A DNA stretch of 64,000 nucleotides from Gracilariopsis chorda (Eukaryota > Rhodophyta > Florideophyceae > Gracilariales > Gracilariaceae). Where the stretch lies: contig NBIV01000167.1 in the NCBI GenBank assembly GCA_003194525.1, positions 1 through 64,000 on the forward strand. The letters are read 5' to 3'. Position numbers and translations under genes: made by a program. A model generated the notes under the pieces. It ran no database searches. It was not told where the DNA came from and was given only the letters and a program-made list of their open reading frames with translations. Positions 32,600-44,218 of this stretch are shown piece by piece (the stretch's first letter is position 1; the number at the start of each line of letters is the position of its first letter).

Positions 32600-33844
32600 A
32601 AAAGACGTCCATCAGTTTGTCGGATCCTGTTTCACTGCATAGCAACGGAGTCGGGCTCCGCGGTACTGAGACCCCTTGGTCATGCTCTACATGCCAGCAT
32701 GCCAAACGAGATGATCTATTTTGACTACTGCTTCATGAAGAAGGGAGATGGAGATTTACTCTATGTTTTGATCATTAAGGACGACCTTTCCGGATATGGG
32801 TTAAAGGCTACCACCGAAGCCGACGCGGACACTACAGCTGCGACACTTTTGGACTGATTCGCCTCCTTCGGCGTATCACAGTGCTGGATATCAGACCAGG
32901 GTAGTCATTTAAAAAATAAGCTTATGGAACGAGTCTCAGAAGCCCTGAAGGCCCAACATCATTTTACATTACCCTATTGCCCGTGGAGCAACGGATCCGT
33001 ATAAGTCGTATGCCGCGAGCTATTGAGAACAACACGCGCTTTACTTTCCGAATTCCAACTCCCACATACCGCTTGGGCGTCCTTGCTGCCCATCATTCAG
33101 TCCACTCTCAACAATTCCCCAACTCGAAGACTGAACGGAAACTGTCTGCTAACGGTTTTCACCAGCCTCCCTAGAGATTATCCACTGAATGCCATTGTCA
33201 GAAAAAAGAATGTAAAAGCCGTGGATATTCTCGACGGGGAAATACGAAAAGCAGTTTTGGACTAAGAAAGGTTACAACATTCTCTCTCTAAATTGCATAA
33301 GGAATGTGCCGAGCGATCAAAGAAGCAGAGGAATTCTTCAGTCAACCCCCACAACCGTAAGACAGGCGTCCGTCCCATCAACTTTTTCGAAGGAGATTTC
33401 GTCCTCCGCGGTGTCCTGCAAAGGCATGCCGGACACAACCTACACCTGAAGTGCTTTGGGCCTTTTCGCATCACCCTTTGTCGGGACAATTACGTTTGTG
33501 AGGTTGAGGACCTACTCACGAGCAAGAAGGAATGGGTCCATGGGCGCAGTCTGAAATTCTTCCGCAACAAAGATTTCGAAGTCACTCAGGAGATCAGAGC
33601 CCATCTCGCCTACCAGGCAAACGAATTGCTGACGATCGAGGAGTTTCAGTATATTCGAAGAAAGGACGGCGTACTACAACTACTCGTGAAATGGAAGGGT
33701 TTCAGCGATCACGAGACAGAATGGGTCTCCCTAGACCCCCTACAGCAAGACGTACCTGTCTTGTCGAAAGAGTACATTGAAGAACTACGCACATCAGGGA
33801 CGCAACGACAACGCCGAATCGCCCGAAACATCGACATTGAATAA
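32564..33844 (+). pseudogene. Third-lineage Gypsy: integrase and chromodomain
   Basis: Remnants in order: a zinc-finger/linker piece (DVHQFVGSCFHCIATESGSA, 32606-32665), the integrase core with first aspartate (NEMIYFDYCFMKKGDGDLLY, 32704-32763, then IIKDDLSGYG), the second aspartate in CWISDQGSHLKNK near 32882-32920, and HFTLPYCPWSNGSV near 32960-33000. A region LLSEFQLPHTAWASLLPIIQ follows. The 183-residue frame 33293-33844 ends in a chromodomain (LLVKWKGFSDHETEWVSLD, about 33680-33740). Frameshifts near 32857, 32977 and 33265 make it dead. The integrase style is that of Gypsy elements common in oomycetes (from general knowledge). Confidence 0.8.
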
Positions 33845-33872
33845 ACAAATTAGACATTCGATTATGGGGGAC

Positions 33873-34123
33873 TGTTGGTCTATCGAGCGAATCAGAACGT
33901 TGCCGGAAGTCAAGAGACCCTTATTAGGAAGCTAGTGTTTCCATTTCGGGGTGTCGAACTCAGATAGTTTAAATTCAATCTAGCGCTAACTGTGCAACCT
34001 ACGCAGTAGTAGGTGGAACCTAATAGGTTCCGCGGGACGCAGCCCACGCAACAAGTGACGAAGAGTTCTGCGCGACTTACAGCACAGAATAAAAGCCCGA
34101 CTTTCAGGTGCAGGTTCCTGGAG
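33873..34123 (+). repeat. 3' LTR of the third-lineage Gypsy, left part, split by Copia
   Basis: Starts TGTTGGTC straight after a purine run (ATTATGGGGGAC), matching the boundary near 16232. An AATAAA lies at 34088-34093. It is interrupted by the Copia element and probably resumes at 59877. Confidence 0.6.
34119..34123. repeat. Target site duplication TGGAG, left of Copia
   Basis: TGGAG is repeated at 59872-59876, directly outside the two Copia LTRs. Confidence 0.9.
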
Positions 34124-34353
34124 TGTTGACTGGATGCTAACGTTAGTCTGTTGACAGTTTGCATGCGTTCTGATATTATAGAATGAATTGTGACTTACGC
34201 GATAATATCTTTCTTTACGATAGATAGATATTTGACAATAGATTGAATTGTATGCACGATTTGGGCAAGAACTAAGCTCCAGAATGACTACTTAAGAAGA
34301 TAAGAGCGCCTTAACGAAGTAAAGAGAGGTATCCAAGTCGTGATCAAGCTAAA
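34124..34353 (+). repeat. Copia 5' LTR (230 bp)
   Basis: Starts TGTTGACTGG and ends CAAGCTAAA. It differs from the 3' LTR (59642-59871) at about five internal positions plus G34125, which is A in the right copy. The end is not the usual CA. The GGTTATAGGCCC that follows may be a decayed primer-binding site. Confidence 0.88.
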
Positions 34354-34475
34354 GGTTATAGGCCCAAACCCTTCCTCCTGCCTCTTGTTGATCCCAACCA
34401 CCTGTCGTTTGTGAGCCCATACAATAATTTTTCCTGGTTCTACCGATTGTCCTCCATACTTGACGTAATTCAAAG

Positions 34476-36032
34476 ATGAACGAAGATTGGGATGAACGTA
34501 CTTTTGTTGTTGACGTGAATAAAATTCGTCTACCGCTGCTTACGTCAACAAATTACTTTCTCTGGTCCCGGAAGGTTGAACTGGTTTTGCGTAGCAAGGG
34601 ACTGTGGAGCATCGTCGATCGCTCCGACTTTTTTCCGCCAGGAGGAGATGACGAAAATGTTCGGAAATTCGATCTCTGTAAGGAAGTAGCATTGTCTACC
34701 ATCTTGCTTTTAGTGCATGACTCCTGTGTTGCCCCTGTCATGGATATGCGAGATCCATCCCTTGTATGGAACACTCTCAAGGAACAGCACCAGGCTGTAT
34801 CGCAAGCTAGTAGGGATGGTCTTTTTGATGGTTATCAAACAACGAAGATGAAACCAAGTGAAACTGTACTTGAATTTCGCGCTCGTCTCTCTGAACTGAA
34901 GTCCCAACTTGGAGGGATTGGCTATAACACTTTCGAGGCAGAACAGCTACGCGCTTTGCTACGTGGCCTGCGTGAGGAATTTGGGGTCACTGCAGAAGGT
35001 ATTCTGGGAATGGACAATTCACTATCGGAATCTCTTGCGCTGCTCATTTCTAAAGAAGCAACCTACCTTTCCAGTCTAGAACTTTCCGTCGAAGTTACAA
35101 GGGCATTAGGTACTCGTCAGAAGCCTAAGATGAAGTCAAAGATCAAATGCTATTACTGTGGTAAGTCTGGACACAAGAAGGTCAACTGTTATGCGAACCC
35201 TGAGAGCAAGAAGTACCGTCCACCGCAGCAGAAGACGGAAGGTCTGGTGTTGGACACAGATACTGCTTCAAATGCTGCCAGAGCGCTCATCTTGGGATCT
35301 GACAGCCATGAATCCCGCCCGAAATGGTTCATCGATTCTGGGGCAACAACCCACATGTGTAATGATCGTTCCCTGTTTGAGACGTTGGAAAGATCAACGC
35401 GTGAGAGTGTTGAAGTCGGATATGGAACTCATATTCGTGTGCACGGGAAAGGCAACATACATGCGAGTACTGTAGCTTATGGTACTACCAACCTTGTTAC
35501 ACTCACTGATGTGCAGTATGTTCCCGATTTGAAGTTCAATCTTCTCTCTGTTGGGTGTATGCGCAAGAAAGGTCTAGTCATAACGTTCCGGAGTGATGAA
35601 AAAGAGGGATATGGTACTTGTACTGTAACTGACCCAAAGACGAACACAATTTGTCTCCTGGGATTTGAGTCAGAACGGACTGGATTGTACACGGCATTAC
35701 TGAAACCGCCCGTTGCCAGTGCGGGTAGTGCGGCCTTAGTTTCCAAGACGAAGGTGAAAGAATCATTTCTATGGCACCCTCCACTGAAGCACACGTGCAG
35801 AGACCATCTTCGTAAGACTGTCCTGCTTGTGAATGGTGTTCCATTGCAGAATGTTTCTGAGTGGGGTATATGCGATGACTGCAAGGTATCGAAGTCTGTA
35901 CGAGATACTAGGCCCGCACTCCATGTGAATCATCATTCGAAAGAACCAAGTTACCTAGTACACACTGATGTTGTTGGACCAATACGCATCGCATCGATTG
36001 GTGGTGCCAAGATTTTATGTGACATTATATGA
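34476..36032 (+). pseudogene. Copia Gag-protease-integrase N-terminal part (518 aa)
   Basis: ATG at 34476, 122 bases after the LTR. Residues 1-200 are the Copia Gag domain (LTSTNYFLWSRKVELVLRSK). A CCHC zinc knuckle starts at C225 (CYYCGKSGHKKVNC). The protease aspartate is D287 (WFIDSGATTHMCND). A GAG-pre-integrase segment with an incomplete HHCC pattern follows (LWHPPLKHTCRDH ... CDDCKVSK), then the first integrase aspartate D498 (YLVHTDVVGPI). The frame stops at 36032, and the protein continues in another frame at 36052, so one indel separates them. Otherwise well preserved. Confidence 0.88.
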
Positions 36033-36051
36033 TGACAAGAGTGCTTAGTCG

Positions 36052-36718
36052 ATGGTCAGGTTCCTGCAGAAACGTTCTGAAGTTCCGGCTGCTATCAGAG
36101 AAATGATTGTTGAGCTAGAAACCGCTTTGGATAAGCATGTGAAGAGTATCAGGTTCGACAATGCCAAAGAGTACCTCTCCAAAACTTTGCAGAACTGGCT
36201 CTCTGAACGAGGCGTCAAAAAGCAGCCGACAGCACCATACAGCCCTGAATCGAATGGAAAAGCGGAAAGACTGAATCGGACCTTGAATGATGCTGCGAGG
36301 ATGATGTTATTATCTTTATCCTCATTTCCTGGACGGAGTAGGCTTTGGGCTGAGGCTCTCAATACTGCACACCATATTAGGAATGCTATATACACCTCCG
36401 CTTCTGATGGAAGCAGTACGCCCTTTCAGAAAGTGTTCGGAACACGTCCCAACTTATCCTACATCAGAGTTTTTGGGTCCTTAGCCTACGTGCACATTCC
36501 GAAGGAAAAGAGAGATGGCAAGTTTGGTCGAAGGGCTCGAAAGGGCATACTCGTTGGATTTGAAAGAGGAAATTCTTACAGAATTTACTATCCAGATAGT
36601 GCTACTTTCTCTGTCTCAAGAGATGTCCAGTTCGATGAGTCGATTCTTGGCTGGCCAACAGAGAATCGCGGAGAAGATGGTACCAGTCTATCCGATTTAT
36701 TTGGCAGTGATGATGAAG
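36052..36718 (+). pseudogene. Copia integrase, C-terminal part, cut by Gypsy B
   Basis: Continues the integrase core: second aspartate in SIRFDNAKEYLSK, glutamate in SPESNGKAERLNR. The Copia-specific FGTRPNLSYIRVFGSLAYV and KGILVGFERGNSYRIYYPDS follow. The frame runs into the LTR of Gypsy B at 36719. Beyond the insertion the same polyprotein resumes at 57813. Confidence 0.88.
36714..36718. repeat. Target site duplication TGAAG, left of Gypsy B
   Basis: Matched by TGAAG at 57808-57812, at the right end of the B LTR remnant. Confidence 0.92.
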
Positions 36719-37578
36719 TGTGGTGCAATGCCCGGCGACGGGAGAACACCACGAAGACGTTCGGGATCTTCCTCTCACGAGGTGAACGCAGTAGCAGAGC
36801 CCTTCCAGGGATGACACGACTAGGTCGGTTGTAAGCCGAGGTCAGCCTTCACGACTTGCGTAGGAAGGGGTAGCTGGCAAACCAGAGAAGCTCCGTCCAC
36901 ACGGTGTATTGCTCCAAGTAGGAGGCACGAGTCCAAACGGTGTCGCACACGACAATGAGTCGGTGTGAGCCGCGGATAGCGGGGGCTACCCAAAAAGGGG
37001 GAAAAGGAAAAGGAAAAGGAATAGGGAAGTGAGGGGAAAGGGGGCGAGCCACAAGAGGGACTCGATGGATGTCAGCAGGGCCGGATGAAACAGTATACAC
37101 GGCGAAGCCACAACTGTGAGTAGACTGGTATCCCAGAAATGGGTTCTGTTAAGCGAGCAAGGGGGTTGAACAAACCGTATGCAACGGGATACCTCTCCGT
37201 GGTGGAGTCGAGTACCGCCGAAGGCGTGAATGTTCAGAGCCAAGTCCTTGGTTAGACAGCCTTGTTGGGGAAGTTTACTGAGGTGCAGCGGCGGTTGCCG
37301 CTACACTAAGTACAGTAGACTACCCAGTGTAATAACTAAACAAATAAATAAATAAATAGAATATTTCTAACCATGTATCCACTACAGTACCACCACCCGT
37401 GTGACACGTGAGCGAGCCGTTGCCACGGCGCATTCCGGCTATGCCGTGCACCACGTGTATGCCCACTGTCGCCGCATTGCTCCTGTTCATAACAGTGTAG
37501 TAAGTGCCATCCCCGATGTATCGGAAATTATGAACCAGTGCCTGGAATCCCCCCCTCTTGAGAAGGGCGTGCACTACA
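36719..37578 (-). repeat. Gypsy B 3' LTR (860 bp)
   Basis: TGTGGTGCAATGCCCG to GCACTACA. The other LTR (46473-47325 plus 57801-57807) is also 860 bp. By eye they differ at about five positions (for example near 36916, 37048, 37074, 37089 and 37258). Confidence 0.92.
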
Positions 37579-37598
37579 CATCCCCCTCCTTAGACGGA
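37579..37598 (-). promoter_or_regulatory. Gypsy B 3' polypurine tract
   Basis: On the minus strand TCTAAGGAGGGGGATG ends exactly at the LTR boundary. This is the expected plus-strand primer. The 18 bases GCTCCGTCTAAGGAGGGG recur inside pol at about 40035-40052. Confidence 0.85.
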
Positions 37599-38862
37599 GC
37601 GACAACCTCAACGAGGGGCGGCGCGACGGCGAACGAACAACGTAAAAACACGGCCTCCTCCGGTGTTCCGGTCAACCAACCGTCAGCCTCAGCGCGAGGA
37701 AGGCCCCTGGGTAAGTTTCGATCACGTCTTCCCACGCGTCCGCGGGTTGTAGCCACTGTAGTCCACCATCCCGGTCATCCGGTTCGTTCGCGACTCTGCT
37801 CGTGCGGCTCTTGCCCTCTCAGGGCGTTCCCTGGGCATCAGGCTTTCTCCGCACGAGTGCAAGCGAGCCCAGGCGTCCTGGTGCACTCCCCATTGGGGCG
37901 TATTGACGCTTCGATCACCATCCGCCCGTTACCTGGGAGCGCCCGTTCTCAGCGTAGTTCAACTGATAGGGGCCCTCAGTGCTTGCTAAAACCTCCCTAA
38001 GGGAGCATTATCTCAGAACGTGGGAGCTTTCCGCGGGAAATGAGCGGCTTCCAGCGGTCCACACCGGGAATTACCGGGGTCAGACCGGTCCAAGGCGCGA
38101 AACGCGAATAACTTCCGATTCAAGACAGCTGCAGCTTATCAGAGTCGTCGGCGTACTCTCGGGATGAAGACCTGTCGAATGAGACCCTGCAAGCAGGAAT
38201 TGAGCTCCCAGAAGTGGGTTAGACAAGACCTGTTCAGTAGGGCTTCTTCGAAACCAGTCGAACTGGAAAAGTGCCATAACTTTGGAACCAGCCGATAAAA
38301 TCGGAATCTGTCTTCACCGAGGTACTGGGATAGGTCTAAAAAAACCTATTACCAAACAATTTTGGAAACGGAGGTCAACCGACCAAGTTAGCCGATTTTT
38401 CAGTGGAAGCCGTTCATACGGTACTGTAGAGCCAGAAGTCCTGGTGACGGGGAAGTCTGACCGTAGCCATACGGAGTTGCGCAGCGTGGCTGCGAGTACA
38501 CCAGATGTTCTGGGAGCACAGCAGCCGTCGTGAGACAGCAACATCGCCCAGAGATGGGGTACAGTACCGGAGGTCCGGAAACTGACATCCATCTTAGATG
38601 GTTAGTAGTGTAGATAAAAACTTCAATCCTTGAAAAAGGTGGTGCGTACGAAAACAACACACCGTCATCGATGGGAAAAACCGTGCAAGCGGGAGCCTTG
38701 GGGGGGGGCGTACCAGCTTGCTGGATGAAAAACCATCGGTAGTTTGATCCGAAAAACGATTGCTTCGGCGGCGGCCGACTACGTCGGTATAGCCGCAGTG
38801 TGCGGGACGTCCCCGAGTGGGAGCGGTCCCAATTCCTTACTTCTCTCATCCGTCGTGACGGG
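37599..38862 (-). other. Gypsy B region between pol and PPT, no gene
   Basis: About 1.26 kb with no credible ORF on either strand. It is densely filled with the small inverted repeats. The equivalent region of Gypsy A carries an antisense ORF that is absent here. Confidence 0.6.
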
Positions 38863-39885
38863 TTATCCCACTTGGGCGTTACACAGCGTAGCTGGCGTAG
38901 CGGTTCCCGCACGGCGGTGATATTGGACCACTTTGGATCGTGGGAGATGCTCGATAGGCTCCCACGTGTCCCAGTTCGGGTCGTAGCCGTACCAACGGGA
39001 GCGGTATTCCCACACGCCATATCCGTTATAACGGTGTCCCACGACTGGGTCGAGAATATATTCTTGGATGAAGACTTCCCGGCCTTGCCGTGTTGTGGTT
39101 ACACCGCTTGCGGTGCGCGTGCCCTCATGAGGGAAAATGTCCCGTAACAGGGTATCCGGGGGCCAAGTCCGGTCGACGGCGTCTTCCCCGCGAGGGGCCG
39201 CAGGTCCATCATCGTGGTAATCGGCTTGCACCTTGAGGCGACGAGGTTCATTCCGTGCTGACGGTAGCGCCTGCGCGTGTCCCAGAGGGGTGCTTCCGTG
39301 CTGCACGGTGAATGGCACAGGCGGCGCCTCCCTAATCTTGGGTTCACGTGACGTCAGTGACGGTTGGCGGCCATGGGGCGTGGTATGATCCGCCTCCCTG
39401 TCTAGGGTATCTCCCCACGGCGACGCCGTGCGTTGCGTGTGCGACGCTCCGTGGTCCACGGTGACTTCCTTCTGTAAACTCCCCAGTGGGGCGTGTGCAG
39501 ATGGTAGAGAGCCCGGCGACTTGGGTGAAATTTCCTGAATCGGGTTTTCCATGCCGTCCTCGACGGTAGCGCCATCCGGAACGACCGGTTGGTTACTGGT
39601 GATGGTACCAGGGTCTACCGAGACGCTCGGATTGCGCGCGTGTGATCGCGATGGTGCGGAGACTTCCTTCCCCTTCCCAGGGCGTGCGGTCCCGTTATCA
39701 ACGGTTTGTGCCTTTGCCGAAGCGTCCTCTTCGGTAGAGGGCACTCTTGACGAGTCATGGCGTGTGTTCCCCTGCTGGGGCTTGCCACTGGCATCCAGCG
39801 CAGCTTGTTTAACACCTTCGCGTCCATTTGCGTCCTTCGACGGTGTCGATCGCGACGTGGCCGCTACCGCGGAGGGTTCCGTCAC
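38863..39885 (-). pseudogene. Gypsy B pol, C-terminal linker and chromodomain
   Basis: A 340-residue frame of low-complexity linker followed by a C-terminal chromodomain (VVGHRYNGYGVWEYRSRWYG then DTWEPIEHLPRSKVVQYHRR). It is in a different frame from the preceding integrase piece because of the one-base deletion near 40035. It aligns at its end with the last 70 residues of Gypsy A pol. Confidence 0.85.
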
Positions 39886-39986
39886 TGACGGGGACTGCGC
39901 GCCGATGTTGCGAACGGAAGGGGCACTGTTGGCGGTGTCCTGCGACTGCGCTGGAGCGCTAGCGTTGCCAATCCGTGTCTCACGGC

Positions 39987-41696
39987 CTAAGTCCCGTTGC
40001 GACGGCGAATTACCCGCGATAGCGCGGCTTTCCTCCCCTCCTTAGACGGAGCTACGGGGCGACGAAGACTTCGTGAAGTTACCGTGTGATGGTGGAAGAT
40101 CCCGTTTGACGGTAGATGAGAGCGGCCAGGAAGGCCGTTGGGGTCCGGCGTAGCCGGGTCTTCCGAAGTGAACGGAAGGTCTGAGAGGCCCCGGGAGGGG
40201 TGTTGTAGCACGGTAGGCCGTGTCACCACCGGTGTATCGGATGCAGAGCCATATTCCAGCGTAGGATCCAGCGTAGCTGGTGCAGCCTCAGTCGAGGGTG
40301 GCGGTGCTAGCACGATGCGATCGCGAGATAACCGCTCATTGGCGTCACCCATTTCCACAACCACTGTACCCGTCGTGACGGAGATAACCTTGAAAGGACC
40401 ATCTGCCACAGGCGAGAGCTTATGGCGCTTCTCCCTTTCAGGGTTGTAATACTCCTTGCGGACGAATACGAAGTCCCCGGAGTTGATCTGTTCCGGTTTG
40501 CTACCTCGCAAGCGAGCATCGAAATTCCGTTTGTAGACGGCTTGAGCGCGGTCCATCGCCTTCCGCGCTGCGGGTACCAGCTTGGTCAGCCATGTTTTCC
40601 ACTTCTGGCGGTAATCCTTCACAGAAGGGAACGCGTCTAACGTAGGTTGGGATTCCAACGCCATTGGCGGGGGTGTCCGTGAAAGGACCAACTCGAAAGG
40701 GGATATTCCAGTAGTCCGGTGTACCTGCGTATTGTACGCAAAGGTCACGGCATCCGTGTAGAGATCCCAGGTCTTGGGGTGGTCAGCCGTGTAAGCACGG
40801 AGAGCTGCGAGCATTGTCCGGGTAAACAGCTCGACCTGCCCATTAGACTGATGATACGTGGTCGTGAAGAGATTCTTCACGTCCAGTATCCGACAGACGT
40901 CCTGGAAAAATCGCGATGCGCACTGTTTCCCGTTGTCGGAGAGTAGCTCCAAAGGAGGTCCGTAGGCAAACACCCAATGCCGCACAAAAGCGTGAGCGAC
41001 CGTGTAGGCGGTAATCCTCTTTAGAGGCACTGTCCGAACTAGTTTCGAGAACCTGTCCGTAATAACGAGTAGGAACTTGTTACCTCTCCTGGTAGAGAGC
41101 AATGGTCCGAAAATGTCAATTGCGACAAACTCGAGCGGCGCTCTGGCGGGGAATAGCTTCATCCGTTTGGAGTTCTTCCGGAGTTTGACCCGGTTCTTCG
41201 CGCATTGCGTGCAAAACCGCACCGTAGCGTAGCAATCGACCGCCATGGCGGGCCAGTAGAAATCCCTGCGAAGGGTTAGATAAAGCTTCCTCCCACCGGA
41301 GTGTCCACCGAGTTTCGGGTAATGCGAAAGATGCAATATCCGGTTCTGTAGCGTGTGCGGTACCACAACTTGTGGGATAGCCTCGACGGTCCTCACGAGG
41401 TAACCAATGTCGTTCACCCCGAAGGGGAGATTCTCTCCGCCGTTGAGGCGTGCACGTATCCTTGTACAGAAGGGGTCCCCGAATTGTTCTCGGATCATTT
41501 CCTTGGTCTCAACCGGTACATAATTTCCCGGTATGGGCTTCTCAGAATCCTCGCTCGAGGCCAGTAAGTCGTCGTATTCAGAGTCCAATTCCCAGTCTTC
41601 TGGCCATTCCGGATCTTCTGGCGTATCTCCGTTCACCATGTAGCACGGTATCTCATCGTCATCCTCATTGGCGAGGGCTTCCCCCTCCGTGGGCAA
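39987..41696 (-). pseudogene. Gypsy B pol, integrase part
   Basis: Continues the pol frame directly after the TAG stop at 41700-41702. It holds the zinc-binding region (HLSHYPKLGGHSGGRKLYLT ... FCTQCAKN) and the integrase core (FVAIDIFGPL, LLSDNGKQCASRFF and the glutamate in SNGQVELFTR). The GPF-type end (VADGPFKVISV) follows. The usual HPQ of the H-P-x-C-N-G-Q-V-E motif reads HQ here. The frame ends after SKEG because one C is missing in the internal PPT-like run. Confidence 0.87.
40029..40052 (-). other. Internal PPT-like copy 1 of Gypsy B, site of a frameshift
   Basis: Plus strand CCCCTCCTTAGACGGAGC, identical over 18 bases to the 3' PPT flank at 37583-37600. The run has four C where Gypsy A (50493-50522) has five, and this deletion breaks pol. 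Confidence 0.75.
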
Positions 41697-41699
41697 ACG

Positions 41700-44201
41700 C
41701 TACAGAGCGTCGGCTTGGGTGTTCTTCGCCCCCTTCTTGTAGATGACCTCGAAGTCAAATTCCGCTAAGCGGAGTCTCCACCGCATGAGGAGGCCAGATG
41801 GATCCGAGATGTTCATCAACCACCTCAATGAGGAGTGATCCGTGTAAACGGTAAAGTGAACTCCCATGAGATAGGGGCGGAGTGTCGACAAAGCCCAGAC
41901 AACGGCCAGACACTCCTTCTTTGAAACAGAGTAATTCCGTTCGTGAACGTTTAGCGAACGTGACCAGTACCCAATCGGGTGTCGCTCCCCGTCCGGGGTG
42001 GTCTGGAACAGAGCACATCCGACCTGATGGTCGCTCGCATCCGTGTCCACGGAGTATGGTAGTCCCGGTTTGGGCAACGCCAGGATTGGTGCTGACATGA
42101 CAGCCTCCTTCAAGGAGTTGAAAGCAACACTTTGAGGGGAGGTAAGAGGGTCCAGTTTAGGTGGTTGTCCCTTCCGCAAGAGCGCGTTGAGAGGAGCTGC
42201 AACGTCCGAAAAGTTCGGGATAAACCGTCTGTAGACGTTGACCAGCCCTAAAAAGGAGCGCAGTTCCGTTTGAGTACGGGGTTCCTTCGCCTCCGCGAGG
42301 GACTTGACTCGAACGTCTTCGATTGACAACCGTCCTGGACGGATTATGTGCCCAAGATACTTGATGGTGTCAGTGAAAAACTCGCACTTCCTCAGCTTGA
42401 GGGTAATTCCTGCGTCACGCAGCACGGTCAACACGTCTCGGACGTCGTCTAGATGGTCATCCATGTTGTTCGAGAAGATGATAATGTCATCCAGGTAGAC
42501 CAAACAGGTCCGCCACTTAAAGCGGCTCATCAAAATGTCGATGGCCCGCTGAAAGGTGGCGCGTGCGTTGGTTAAACCGAACGGCATCCGCTTAAAGCGG
42601 TACGATCCTGCATGGCAGACGAAAGCCGTTTTGTCGCGGTCCTCCTCCCGAACAGGGACTTGCCAATTTCCCCAATTGGCGTCCAATGCTGTGAACACAG
42701 TGGCGCTCCCCAGGGAGTCAATACACTCGTCTATACGAGGGATAGGATACGTGTCCCGTACCGTCACGGCATTGAGCCGGCGATAGTCGATACAGAACCG
42801 CCAGGTTTTATCGCTCTTTAAGGCCATTACAACTGGAGATGCCCACGGCGACTGAGCCGGTTCGATAACTCCAGCTCGGAGCATCTTCTCCACTTGGAAC
42901 TGTTCTTCTTCCCGAGCCTTCGGTCCTGCCCTGTATGGGGGTTGCGCGACGGGTCGCATATTCGCCAACACGTCAATCCGATGTTCGGTTGCAATAATCT
43001 CCCCAAGGGAGCCATCCCACATAGTGGTGAACTCCCGTAACATGTCTCGCAGACGTTGACGGTGTGACTCCGGTACATGACCGAAGTCAAGGTCCTCCAG
43101 AGCCTTGATAGGATCGATTCTATCGTAGCTCGTAGGCACGTGCGTTCCTGTTTCAGGCGTTGATTCCGAGGTGCTCGGCGAATTGTCCGCTGGCGCGGTA
43201 GCCTCCTCCCCCTCCTTAGACACGACGACGTCGGACTTCGAATCCTCTGCGGAGGCAACAATTCCGAGGACATCGGCAGCGGTAGTCTTCGTAGGAAGCA
43301 TGGCCAGCGGGTGCGGCGTAACTGATCCAATCACTTGGTTCTTCACCGGATACTGGGGTTTTGTGCCAAGATTGGCGACAAGAAACCGGAACGGGACATC
43401 CGGAGTCACATTGACAATTCCGTTTGCAACGGCAAGTTGATACTTATCGTACAACGAGGCAAGGGGTTGCACAATCCGAACACCGTGTTGACTGGAATTG
43501 ACCTGCACCATTACCTGAGTCTCAGGGGGAATAGAAACCGATGCCGCAACGCGGAGCTTCGTAGACTCCCGTGCAGCGGGGGGTGGTTCCTGCGCGGCAG
43601 GTAGCGGAACTTGCTTCTGCGATGCCCGCTTCAGCGGTCGGCGAACTGTAGGAACCGTGGTTCCATCCTCGAGTTCTACTGTTCTCCGCCGTGGCCGGAT
43701 TGCCTCGATGAATCGGTCACAATAATCACATCCCAGTATAACTGGCGCAGCCAACGACCAACAAACAATAAAGTCGAGTTTCACCACGAAAGTGCCCAAG
43801 CGTACGACCAATTCGATGACACCCACCGTTTTCAACGGATTTTTATTCGCGTCCGCGACGTCCGGAACCGTTGTAGAACGGATGCGACACCGCAAGAGCG
43901 GGGGTAAAATCGACTCGTCGATGAAGTTCGGGCCAGCACCTGTGTCCAGGACTGAAAGATATCTCACCATAAACTGAGGGCTCAGGCCAAGGTCAGCGTA
44001 AACCTTGTAGTTGCGCTTGGCCATGACCATGATTCTATCCGGGATCCGGTTGTTTCTTACCCGTATCCACGGTCGACGCAAAACCCCAAGGTGCTTCGAA
44101 TCCGCGTCAGCGGTGTCTTCCTTTGTCAGGATTTTCACCGGGGAGCGAGGCGGCGGCGCCTCGGGCGTCGTCAACCTCAACTCTGAGGACGCCTCTCCCA
44201 A
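41700..44201 (-). pseudogene. Gypsy B pol: protease, reverse transcriptase, RNase H (833 aa, then TAG)
   Basis: Aspartic protease with D86 in VLDTGAGPN. RT runs from WRFCIDYRRLNAVT through DANWGNWQVPV and MPFGLTNARATFQRAID to the active site CLVYLDDIIIFS. RNase H follows with YSVDTDASDHQVGCALF and YTDHSSLRWLM. Compared with Gypsy A, a serine codon after ADAL is TAG at 41700-41702, cutting off integrase. The first codon used here is TTG. Pol is probably made by -1 frameshifting from gag and not from its own start. Confidence 0.92.
43204..43226 (-). other. Internal PPT-like copy 2 of Gypsy B
   Basis: Minus strand GTCTAAGGAGGGGGAGGAGG, encoding SKEGEE upstream of RT. It shares its core with the 3' PPT. 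Confidence 0.65.
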
Positions 44202-44218
44202 AGGGGAGACTCCCTCGA

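Noticed and set aside
37401..38000. 199-residue plus-strand frame across the Gypsy B 3' LTR and PPT
   Set aside because: It crosses the LTR boundary and PPT, which are better explained as retrotransposon parts, and shows no domain.
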